From an uncultured Alistipes sp. (GTDB lineage Bacteria > Bacteroidota > Bacteroidia > Bacteroidales > Rikenellaceae), in contig CALVFO010000050.1 in assembly GCA_944326855.1 (NCBI GenBank), positions 1 to 60,335 of the forward strand: a stretch of DNA of 60,335 nt. Direction: 5' to 3'. Position 1 is the stretch's first letter, and every line of letters starts with the position of its first letter. Below, piece by piece: positions 30,289 through 38,313 of the stretch. A program made the position numbers and the translations under genes. The notes below the pieces were generated by a model. It saw only the letters and a program-made list of their open reading frames with translations, did no database searches and had not been told where the DNA came from.

Positions 30289-30816
30289 ATGAAACGAATC
30301 GTCGCAATCGGGGCCTCGGTCGCCTTATTGATCGGCTGTGTCTCTTCCACCGGATGGACCCCGCAGCAAAAAGAAGAAGTTCGCACCTCGATCTATGAAA
30401 ATCGAGAAAAGTTTGTCCTGCAATACATGGATGAATCCGATTTCGATGCCTTGCAGGAGTGCGTTTTGGAAGCCTTGATCGGCATTTTCCCCGAATACGA
30501 GGAATATGAAGAACTGACCGACCGGGCCGAAACCCTGGACGGCATGATGTGCGATTGTGCGGTCGAAGCCATGGGAGCGAATTACGAAAATCTGAAAAAC
30601 GTATTCCCGATGGAGGCCCTGCAAAAAGCAGGATGGATTGCTTCCGGCACGCCGGCCGTTCCCGAAACGATGTTCTACAACCATCTGGCCGGACTTCTCC
30701 GAACGCTGTACCCCAATCCGGATGCGTTTGTCATGGCCCTGATGCTCGATTCCAACGCCCAAAACGATCTGCGGGAGATGATCTCCCAATGCGCCTCGGG
30801 CGAATCGAATCGATAG
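30289..30816 (+). CDS. Hypothetical lipoprotein
   Basis: I do not recognise this 175-aa protein. It has a lipoprotein signal (hydrophobic segment ending LLIGC, Cys17) and a mature part that is helical and acidic, with a cluster EYEEYEEL (about 68-75) and paired cysteines in MMCDCAVEAMG (about 85-95). It follows the DUF486 gene by 7 bases and is closed by a terminator. Confidence 0.75.
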   Translation: MKRIVAIGASVALLIGCVSSTGWTPQQKEEVRTSIYENREKFVLQYMDESDFDALQECVLEALIGIFPEYEEYEELTDRAETLDGMMCDCAVEAMGANYENLKNVFPMEALQKAGWIASGTPAVPETMFYNHLAGLLRTLYPNPDAFVMALMLDSNAQNDLREMISQCASGESNR

Positions 30817-30836
30817 AAAAAAGGATTCTGTCCACG

Positions 30837-30865
30837 AAAAAAGGCTGCATTGAGCAGCCTTTTTT
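30837..30865 (+). terminator. Intrinsic terminator after the lipoprotein gene
   Basis: Stem aaaaaaggctgc / gcagcctttttt with a 5-base loop (attga). Confidence 0.85.
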
Positions 30866-30904
30866 GATACTTTCAGTAAAAAGATTGGTATTGGGAAATA
30901 CTAA

Positions 30905-31105
30905 CTATTCTACTACGGTAACGTTGATCGCCTGTTCGCCTTTCTTGCCTTCGCCGACTTCGAATTCGACCTTCTGACCTTCTTCCAGGCCCCGGAAACC
31001 TTCTTTGTTGATGCCCGTGTAGTGAACAAAGATGTCGCTACCGGCTTCGGTCGTGATAAAGCCGTAACCTTTGGCTGAATCAAACCATTTGACTGTACCT
31101 TTCAT
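30905..31105 (-). CDS. Cold-shock protein (CspA family)
   Basis: Small nucleic-acid-binding protein (66 aa) with a single OB fold. The RNA-binding motifs are GYGFIT (RNP1, residues 13-18) and DIFVHYTGI (RNP2-like, 24-32). The start follows an A/T-rich leader that may be long (upstream space to 31283, no clear promoter box), as is common for cold-shock genes. Confidence 0.93.
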   Translation of the reverse strand: MKGTVKWFDSAKGYGFITTEAGSDIFVHYTGINKEGFRGLEEGQKVEFEVGEGKKGEQAINVTVVE

Positions 31106-31282
31106 AAAAATAGAAATTAGAAAATATGTCTTACAAAGAAAAACAAAAACTTTGATAATCCAATAAAATCGCCGTAAATTTTTATACTTATTTTGAATAA
31201 TTTAACATTCCGATATATTTCTAATCCGGACAACTCCTTGAAGCGTACTCTTTTAAGACGGTTTCGATCGATTGGAAGGACA

Positions 31283-31312
31283 CAAAAAAAGTCCTCGAAA
31301 TGAGGACTTTTT
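31283..31312 (-). terminator. Intrinsic terminator of fabG
   Basis: Stem aaaaagtcctc / gaggacttttt with a 5-base loop; on the minus strand it ends in a long T run 20 bases after the fabG stop. Confidence 0.88.
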
Positions 31313-31332
31313 ATCAGTAAAGTTCGTGGGTA

Positions 31333-32079
31333 TCAGGTATTCATGGCTCCGCATACGTGGATTACCTGACCGCTGACATAAGAGGAGAGATCGGAAGCCA
31401 GGAAGAGAGCCACTTTGGCCACTTCTTCGGGCGTTCCGCCCCGACGCAGAGGAATCTGCTTGTACCAGCCTTCCTTGATTTCGTCAGGCAGAGCATCGGT
31501 CATATCGGTCATGATAAAGCCCGGAGCGATGGCGTTCGCACGGATATTGCGCGAACCCAACTCTTTGGCAATAGATTTGGCCAGCCCGATCAGACCGGCT
31601 TTCGAGGCCGAATAGTTGGTCTGCGAAGCATTGCCCGATACACCCACCACCGATGACATATTGATAATGCTTCCGCTTTTCTGTTTGAGCATGATGGGAG
31701 TAACGGCATGGATAAAATTGAAAGCCGATTTCAGATTGACGTTGATGACCATATCCCATTGGGCTTCGGACATACGCATCATCAAGCCGTCGCGCGTGAT
31801 ACCGGCATTGTTAACCAGAATATCCACCCGGCCGAAATCGGCCAGAATCTTGGCCACCACATCGGCCGTATCCTGAAAGTCGGCAGCATTCGAAGTGTAA
31901 CCTTTAGCCTTGACACCCAGCTCGTTCAATTCTTTTTCGGTGTTCTGGAAGTTCTCGTCTTCCTTCAGATCGGTAAAGGCCACCGAGGCGCCTTCACGGG
32001 CGAATTGCAGGGCAATCGCCTTACCGATACCGCGAGCCGCACCGGTTACGATCGCCACTTTTCCTTCCAATAATTTCAT
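31333..32079 (-). CDS. fabG: FabG, 3-oxoacyl-ACP reductase
   Basis: NADPH-dependent short-chain dehydrogenase of fatty-acid elongation (248 aa). Visible are the nucleotide motif VTGAARGIGKAIA (about 11-23), NNAGI (about 90-94), and the catalytic Ser-Tyr-Lys triad in SSVVGVSGNASQTNYSASKAG (Ser 144 region, YSASK about 157-161). PGFIMTDMT follows. The -7 element TACCTTTG lies at 32123-32130 on the minus strand, with TTTC 18 bases upstream. It is monocistronic. Confidence 0.94.
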   Translation of the reverse strand: MKLLEGKVAIVTGAARGIGKAIALQFAREGASVAFTDLKEDENFQNTEKELNELGVKAKGYTSNAADFQDTADVVAKILADFGRVDILVNNAGITRDGLMMRMSEAQWDMVINVNLKSAFNFIHAVTPIMLKQKSGSIINMSSVVGVSGNASQTNYSASKAGLIGLAKSIAKELGSRNIRANAIAPGFIMTDMTDALPDEIKEGWYKQIPLRRGGTPEEVAKVALFLASDLSSYVSGQVIHVCGAMNT

Positions 32080-32154
32080 GATTATACGTTTGATTAGGTT
32101 GTCTTACGGGTTTACCCGACATCAAAGGTAGTGATAAATTTAAAATTAGAAAAT

Positions 32155-32186
32155 TTTGCAACAAGAACCCTTTCTTCGTATCTTTG
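32155..32186 (+). promoter_or_regulatory. Promoter of the GH2 gene
   Basis: TTTG (32155-32158), 20 bases, then TATCTTTG (32179-32186): a full match to the Bacteroidota promoter pattern. Confidence 0.8.
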
Positions 32187-32247
32187 ATTGATGAGGTCTT
32201 ACCGAAAGGCCTCACTCAACCGACATCTAACTACAAATGAAAAATCC

Positions 32248-35019
32248 ATGAAAAAAATCTTGTTGTTTTGGGGGCTCGTCCTGCTGACCTGTAACGTACA
32301 GGCGGCCGAAACGATCCCTCTGCCGGAACATCCGAGACCCGACTTTCAACGTGCCGAATGGATCAACCTGAACGGTCCATGGGCCTTTACCTTTCAGGCA
32401 CAAACGGCCAAGCAGGCCTTAGCCGACGGGGATCTTTCCGATTTTCAAGAACAAATTACGGTTCCTTTCCCCTGGGGGTCGAAACTCTCCGGCGTACCGG
32501 ACGAAGGCGACCGGGGATGGTACGGACGTCAGATCACCGTCCCGGAAGCCTGGAAAGGGAAACGTGTATTTTTGGTAATCGGGGCCTCGGACTGGAAAAC
32601 CGAGGCTTGGCTGAACGGACAACCTCTGGGCGTTCATCAAGGAGGCTATACGCCTTTCGAGTTCGAGTTGACCGACAAACTGGAATACGGAACCCCGCAA
32701 ACCCTCCTTATCGAAGCCGACGACACCCCCAGTGATCAACATCTGGGCGGCAAACAGGGGTATGGAAACGCTCGGGGCATCTGGCAAACCGTCTATCTGG
32801 AAGCCCGAGGCAACCACTATATCGAGTACGTCCATTTCTCCCCCGATATCGAGCGTTCATCGGTCAAAGTCGCCGTAGCGCTCAATCAACCGTCTACCCG
32901 TCCGATGTCTCTGAGCGTACATTTCCGGGACACTCTGCAATCGGATTTTCTGTATAAACCTACCGGGAAAGCCCAAAAATCGAACCTCTGGGAATTCGAA
33001 ATTCCGCTTACGGATCAACACCTCTGGTCCCTGGAAGACCCCTATCTGTACGAGACGGAAGTTGTCCTGAGCGAAAACGGCCAGCCGGTCGATCGGGTAG
33101 AGAGTTATTTCGGACAGCGGCAAATCAGCGTCATCGACTTGCCGGGTTCGGGACATCCCTATGTCGCCCTGAACGGCAAACCGATCTACCTGCAACTGTG
33201 CCTCGACCAAAGCTATCATCCCGAAGGATTTTACACATTCCCCAGCGATGAATTCATGCGCAACGAGATTCTGCTCTCCAAACGCCTCGGGCTCACCGGC
33301 AACCGTATTCACATTAAAGCGGAAATTCCCCGCAAACTCTACTGGGCCGACAAGCTGGGGGTGCTGATCATGGCGGATATTCCCAATTTCTGGGGCGAAC
33401 CGCGACAGGAAGCCCGTCAGGACTGGGAATACTGCATGCGCAATCAGATCCGACGCGACTACAACCATCCTTCGATATTCTGTTGGGTCGACTTCAATGA
33501 AACCTGGGGACTGTTCACTCAAAACGCCGGTCCGGAAGGCAACCAACGGCTTTATTTGCCCGAAACCCAAGAATGGGTACGCAGCATGTATCTCGAAACC
33601 AAGAAACTGGATCCCACCCGTCTGGTGGAAGACAATTCGCCCTGCAACAACGACCACGTACAAACCGACCTGAACTCCTGGCACAGTTACCTGCCCGGTT
33701 ATCTGTGGCCCGAACAAATCGCCAAGTTCGACCGGGAGACCTATCCCGGTTCGACCTTCAACTATATCGGGGGAAATACGCAGGGGCGCGAACCGATGCT
33801 CAACAGCGAATGCGGCAATGTCTGGGGGTATACCGGAAGCACCGGAGATGTCGACTACACCTGGGATTATCACCTGATGATGAATGCATTCCGCATGCAC
33901 CCCAAAGTGTGCGGCTGGCTCTATACCGAACACCACGACGTCATCAACGAATGGAACGGTTACGTTCGATATGATCGTTCGCCCAAAATCGACGGACTGA
34001 ACGAACTGGTCCCGGGGATGAGTCTGCGCGACTTTCACAGTCCCTATTATATTTCGGTTCCGGGGCCTCTATGCACCGAAGCCCAGGCCGGCAGTCGGGT
34101 CGAGATACCTCTTTATGCCTCGTTCATGACCGACCGCGATCCGGGAGCTCTGACCCTCAGCGCCCGACTGGTCGGGTGGAACAGCTGGGGCGAATATCGG
34201 GAATGGACGCCCCTCACGATTGAAGTACCTTTCGAAGCCTACCTGAGCCGCACCTTGGAACCGCTGGAACTCGACCTGCCTGAAGAGCAGGGTTTGTTCA
34301 TTTTGCAGATCGTGCTGCAAAATACAGCCGGAGAGACGCTGCACCGCAACTTCACGACCTTCCGGATCAAAGAGGGTAGGGAAGCCGCCCGGGAAAAGGT
34401 AATTGCCGTCTCTTTCGCTCCTGACTCATACCGCGATCAACAATGGAGCATCGGTCAGACGGAAGTACTGGATGGTCTGAAAGTCAACGGATTCGGGAGC
34501 GGTTATTTCGAATATGAAATTCCTTGGCCACAGGAATGCCGCATCGATGAGCTCCGTTCGGTGGGACTGCGTTTCGAGGCGTCCTCCAAAGAACTTTTCG
34601 GCAAAGACCGGGAGAGCATCGAGTCGATCGCCAATCCCGATTTCATGCGCGGAGGCGGCACACACGATCCCTGCAAAAATCCCAACTCGTACGCCATGAC
34701 CGACACCCGGCGTCATGAATCATGGGTCAAAGTCTCCGTCAACGGAGTACCCGCCGGTCTGTACCGACTGCCCGATGATCCGGCCGACCATCGGGGTATT
34801 CTTTCCTGGCATGCCCAGCTGCAGGATCGTCTGTTGCGGGAAGCCGGATCCTACGGTTATCTGATCGACGCTCCGCTGCCCTTGAAGGCGCTCCGGGAGG
34901 GAGAGCCCATCGTGATCCGACTGGAAGTTCCCCGGAAAATCGGGCACGGTCTGGCGATTTACGGAAAAGATTTCGGCCGATATCCCGTGGATCCCCTGCT
35001 GATGATGGAGAAAAAATAA
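32248..35019 (+). CDS. Secreted glycoside hydrolase family 2 enzyme
   Basis: A 923-aa exported enzyme with a signal peptide (MKKILLFWGLVLLTCNVQA). Domain order: N-terminal sugar-binding jelly roll (about 30-200), Ig-like domain (about 205-300), TIM barrel (about 305-600) and further beta domains. The acid/base site is N417-E418 in VDFNETWG, and the probable nucleophile is E561 in YTEHHDVINEWNG. GH2 includes beta-galactosidases, mannosidases and glucuronidases; the substrate cannot be told from sequence. The start at 32248 follows a full promoter; the longer frame from 32188 begins almost on the predicted transcription start. No SusC/D genes adjoin. Confidence 0.88.
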   Translation: MKKILLFWGLVLLTCNVQAAETIPLPEHPRPDFQRAEWINLNGPWAFTFQAQTAKQALADGDLSDFQEQITVPFPWGSKLSGVPDEGDRGWYGRQITVPEAWKGKRVFLVIGASDWKTEAWLNGQPLGVHQGGYTPFEFELTDKLEYGTPQTLLIEADDTPSDQHLGGKQGYGNARGIWQTVYLEARGNHYIEYVHFSPDIERSSVKVAVALNQPSTRPMSLSVHFRDTLQSDFLYKPTGKAQKSNLWEFEIPLTDQHLWSLEDPYLYETEVVLSENGQPVDRVESYFGQRQISVIDLPGSGHPYVALNGKPIYLQLCLDQSYHPEGFYTFPSDEFMRNEILLSKRLGLTGNRIHIKAEIPRKLYWADKLGVLIMADIPNFWGEPRQEARQDWEYCMRNQIRRDYNHPSIFCWVDFNETWGLFTQNAGPEGNQRLYLPETQEWVRSMYLETKKLDPTRLVEDNSPCNNDHVQTDLNSWHSYLPGYLWPEQIAKFDRETYPGSTFNYIGGNTQGREPMLNSECGNVWGYTGSTGDVDYTWDYHLMMNAFRMHPKVCGWLYTEHHDVINEWNGYVRYDRSPKIDGLNELVPGMSLRDFHSPYYISVPGPLCTEAQAGSRVEIPLYASFMTDRDPGALTLSARLVGWNSWGEYREWTPLTIEVPFEAYLSRTLEPLELDLPEEQGLFILQIVLQNTAGETLHRNFTTFRIKEGREAAREKVIAVSFAPDSYRDQQWSIGQTEVLDGLKVNGFGSGYFEYEIPWPQECRIDELRSVGLRFEASSKELFGKDRESIESIANPDFMRGGGTHDPCKNPNSYAMTDTRRHESWVKVSVNGVPAGLYRLPDDPADHRGILSWHAQLQDRLLREAGSYGYLIDAPLPLKALREGEPIVIRLEVPRKIGHGLAIYGKDFGRYPVDPLLMMEKK

Positions 35020-35053
35020 CGAGATCGATGTCCGGGCATTGCCGAGTTTTTAT

Positions 35054-35061
35054 TACATTTG
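35054..35061 (+). promoter_or_regulatory. -7 element for glyA
   Basis: TACATTTG, 67 bases before the glyA start; no clear -33 box. Confidence 0.5.
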
Positions 35062-35127
35062 AACGGCGAATCGAAATATCCGCTCGTCCATACTCCCGCA
35101 CAGAATACATTACTTAACAGTACACAT

Positions 35128-36408
35128 ATGACAAGAGATTCGAAACTTTTCGACCTGATCGGTCAGGAAAAAAAACGGCAGATGCAGGGCATCGAACTGA
35201 TCGCTTCAGAAAACTTCGTCAGCGACCAAGTCATGGAAGCCATGGGTTCGGTGTTGACCAATAAATATGCAGAAGGTTATCCGGGAGCCCGTTATTACGG
35301 CGGATGCCAGGTCATCGATCAGGTGGAACAGTTGGCCATCGATCGTCTGTGTCAGCTTTACGGGGCCGAATACGCCAACGTACAGCCCCATTCAGGCGCT
35401 CAAGCCAATATGGCCGTTTTTCAGGCCGTACTCAAACCGGGCGATACGTTCATGGGGCTCGATCTGGCTCACGGAGGGCATCTTTCGCACGGTTCGCCGG
35501 TCAACACCTCGGGGATTCTCTACAAAGCCGTCGGCTACAAACTCAACGAAGAGACCGGCCGAGTCGATTACGATGCCATGGAACAGCTGGCCTTGGAACA
35601 TAAACCCAAATTGATCGTAGGCGGCGCTTCGGCCTACAGCCGCGAATGGGACTATAAACGCATGCGTGAAATCGCCGACAAAGTGGGCGCCATCCTGATG
35701 GTCGACATGGCCCACACGGCAGGGCTGATCGCTGCGGGCCTGCTGGACAATCCGGTCAAATATGCTCATGTCGTGACCTCCACGACCCACAAGACCTTGC
35801 GCGGACCCCGTGGCGGGATCATCCTGATCGGGAAAGATTTCGAGAATCCTTGGGGCATCAAAACCCCCAAAGGCGAAATCAAGAAGATGTCGGCTCTGAT
35901 TAATTCCGCCGTTTTCCCCGGTATTCAGGGCGGACCGCTCGAACACATCATTGCCGCAAAAGCCGTGGCTTTCGGCGAAGCGCTCGAACCCGCCTACAAA
36001 GAATATCAGACCCAGGTACGGAAAAATGCCACGGCCATGGCCGAAGCGTTTACCAAACGCGGTTATAAGATCGTTTCAGGCGGTACGGACAACCACCTGA
36101 TGTTGATCGACCTGCGCACCAAATTTCCCGATCTGACCGGGAAAGTGGCCGAAAAAGCCCTGGAAAAAGCGGACATTACCACCAACAAAAACATGGTGCC
36201 ATTTGACAGTCGCTCTCCGTTCCAGACCTCCGGAATCCGGGTCGGCACACCGGCCATTACGACCCGCGGTCTGAAAGAAGAACACATGGAACAGATCGTT
36301 GACCTGATCGACCGGGTACTAAATGCTCCCGACAGCGAAGAAGTTCAGGCTCAAGTACGATCCGAAGTCAATGCCCTGATGGCGGGACGGCCTTTATTTG
36401 CCTGGTAA
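35128..36408 (+). CDS. glyA: Serine hydroxymethyltransferase
   Basis: PLP enzyme (426 aa) interconverting serine and glycine with tetrahydrofolate. Visible are [19 protein letters not shown] at the start, [10 protein letters not shown] (about 52-61), and the PLP lysine in [16 protein letters not shown] (about 219-234). The start at 35128 ([18 protein letters not shown]) fits the family; the open frame from 35059 is upstream sequence. Provides one-carbon units for purine synthesis (compare purE). Confidence 0.96.
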   Translation: MTRDSKLFDLIGQEKKRQMQGIELIASENFVSDQVMEAMGSVLTNKYAEGYPGARYYGGCQVIDQVEQLAIDRLCQLYGAEYANVQPHSGAQANMAVFQAVLKPGDTFMGLDLAHGGHLSHGSPVNTSGILYKAVGYKLNEETGRVDYDAMEQLALEHKPKLIVGGASAYSREWDYKRMREIADKVGAILMVDMAHTAGLIAAGLLDNPVKYAHVVTSTTHKTLRGPRGGIILIGKDFENPWGIKTPKGEIKKMSALINSAVFPGIQGGPLEHIIAAKAVAFGEALEPAYKEYQTQVRKNATAMAEAFTKRGYKIVSGGTDNHLMLIDLRTKFPDLTGKVAEKALEKADITTNKNMVPFDSRSPFQTSGIRVGTPAITTRGLKEEHMEQIVDLIDRVLNAPDSEEVQAQVRSEVNALMAGRPLFAW

Positions 36409-36430
36409 ACCGCCCGGGATTCATCACACG

Positions 36431-36463
36431 AGGGGCGGTCTGAGACAGACCGCCCCTTATTAT
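36431..36463 (+). terminator. Intrinsic terminator after glyA
   Basis: Perfect 12-bp stem (aggggcggtctg / cagaccgcccct), 3-base loop, then tattattt. Confidence 0.85.
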
Positions 36464-36503
36464 TTCGCCCCAAATTTCAACACTAACCCTAACCCTCCAT
36501 AAA

Positions 36504-38252
36504 ATGAAAAAATTACTTTGTCTGTTTTTACCGGTTTTGGCCAGCAGCTTGTGCAGTTGCCACGAGGAGGCTACACAGCCCCTGACAACTACTCCTTATG
36601 CCGACATTTACGTGCTGGAAGGAGATCTGCAAAACCGGCTTCAGGCCAATTACGACCGGCTGCAACAACCCCTGTTCAGTTTCGATTCCATGTCCACGGC
36701 CTTTACCGTACGTGAAGCACCCGGAGACTGGATCGGGCGGGACATTCTCTCCCAAAGCATTCTTTCGCAGGTACTGCATCGAGAGGCCAGTCCGGTTTTT
36801 CGCCGCATTATGGATTCGGTTCCCTCGCTGCTTAATGAACAGGGGTATGTCGGTAGCGTGATTCCCGACAGCATCGCCAACGAAGGTTTTATTACCGGAC
36901 ATAACGGGTTCTTACGCGGTCTGAACGAATATTATCTTTGGACCCACGACAGCCTCACCTTAGAACGGATCCGGACCATCGTCAACAACCTGTTCGTCAA
37001 ACGGGAACCGCTGGTCAACGAATACCCATCTTCGGTCCTCAAAGCCCAGAAAGAGGGCGGACAAGTGGCTCATACCGTCAACACCGACACCCCTTCGTCT
37101 TGGCAGGGACTTTCGACCGACATCGGCCAGTTTTTCCTGACGCTGGATGCTCTGAGCCAAAGTTACCGGATCGTCCCCACGCCCGAACTGAAACAGATGA
37201 TCGAAGAGATGATCGCCAAATTTTCTGCCATCGATTTTCCCGGAATCGGAGGGCAAACCCACTCGTTCTTAGGATGTCTGAGAGGTATTCTCAACTGGTA
37301 CGAAACGACCGGTGATCCCCAATATCTCGAAATAGTTCTCCAACGTTTCGGACTCTACCAACAATTGGCCATGACCGAAAACTACGAAAATTACAACTGG
37401 TTCGACCGGCCGGTCTGGACCGAAGGTTGTGCTGTGGTAGATGCCTTCATGCTCTCGACCCATCTGTGGCGACTCACCGGCAACGTCGAACATCTGCACC
37501 TGGCCCATCTGATTCTCTATAACGGCATTTATGCCAACCAACGACCCAACGGCGGTTTCGGATGCAACAACTGTACAGGAGCCGAAGGACAACTCTGTCT
37601 ACACCCCGCCGACATTTACGAAGCCCCCTGGTGCTGTTCGATGCGGGGTTCGGAAGCCCTGGTCGGCACACTTTCTGCAACCTTTTGCAGCGATGGAGAG
37701 CGTATCATCACGCCATTCTATCATCATGCCCGGGCTACCCTGCATTTCCCCGACGGCGATCTGGAACTCGAGATGACGACCGACTATCCCTATTCGGGCC
37801 GTACCCGCATCGAAGTGATCTCCGGAGAGGTCAACCGGGCTAAAAGCCTGCAAATGTTCATTCCTTCATGGACCGACACCCGCAGCGTATCTTGCTCGTT
37901 CAACGGAGAACCGCAAACCGACATCGTATGGGAGCATTCGTTCATCACCCTGAAAGAGAAATGGACGGCGGGAGATGTAATCGAGCTGGATTACGGTTTC
38001 GTGTTGCGGGAAGAAAACACCCTGCGGGAAGATCATGGCAATTACCGGCGCTTCTTCTACGGTCCCTTGTTGCTGGGAGCCGTCTCCAACGGCAACCTTC
38101 ACCTGAGTTCTGCGGCAGAATTTCAATCGCAGGGGAGGGGACGTTTCCTGGATAAACGCAACGAAGCGACACTTTCTCCCATAGCCGATTTGACCTGGCT
38201 TTCGGAGCAAGAGTCTCAAGAAAGTTCGGTTCAGATTCTCTTCGAACGATAA
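36504..38252 (+). CDS. GH127-like lipoprotein (putative beta-L-arabinofuranosidase fold)
   Basis: A 582-aa lipoprotein (signal ending LASSLCSC, Cys17 or 19). The body looks like an (alpha/alpha)6 barrel (about 60-410) with a C-terminal beta sandwich (about 415-570). The zinc-thiolate signature of GH127 is visible: E307-G-C309 (TEGCAVVD) and the adjacent pair C377-C378 (APWCCSMRG). In characterised GH127 (HypBA1) Glu, Cys, Cys and Cys in this arrangement bind zinc and one Cys of the pair is the nucleophile. Substrate unknown; GH127/DUF1680 includes several activities. The leader has ctaaccctaaccct just before the start (36483-36496). Confidence 0.72.
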   Translation: MKKLLCLFLPVLASSLCSCHEEATQPLTTTPYADIYVLEGDLQNRLQANYDRLQQPLFSFDSMSTAFTVREAPGDWIGRDILSQSILSQVLHREASPVFRRIMDSVPSLLNEQGYVGSVIPDSIANEGFITGHNGFLRGLNEYYLWTHDSLTLERIRTIVNNLFVKREPLVNEYPSSVLKAQKEGGQVAHTVNTDTPSSWQGLSTDIGQFFLTLDALSQSYRIVPTPELKQMIEEMIAKFSAIDFPGIGGQTHSFLGCLRGILNWYETTGDPQYLEIVLQRFGLYQQLAMTENYENYNWFDRPVWTEGCAVVDAFMLSTHLWRLTGNVEHLHLAHLILYNGIYANQRPNGGFGCNNCTGAEGQLCLHPADIYEAPWCCSMRGSEALVGTLSATFCSDGERIITPFYHHARATLHFPDGDLELEMTTDYPYSGRTRIEVISGEVNRAKSLQMFIPSWTDTRSVSCSFNGEPQTDIVWEHSFITLKEKWTAGDVIELDYGFVLREENTLREDHGNYRRFFYGPLLLGAVSNGNLHLSSAAEFQSQGRGRFLDKRNEATLSPIADLTWLSEQESQESSVQILFER

Positions 38253-38265
38253 GACGATCCCTCAA

Positions 38266-38300
38266 AGCAGTGGCGACGGACTATTCCGTCGCCACTGCTT
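38266..38300. terminator. Bidirectional terminator between the GH127-like and M64 genes
   Basis: Stem agcagtggcgacgga / tccgtcgccactgct with a 4-base loop (ctat), between two convergent genes. Confidence 0.8.
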
Positions 38301-38313
38301 ATTCTACATCGGA

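Noticed and set aside
32857-34038. 393-codon minus-strand frame across the GH2 gene
   Set aside because: Antisense to a gene with clear GH2 catalytic motifs.
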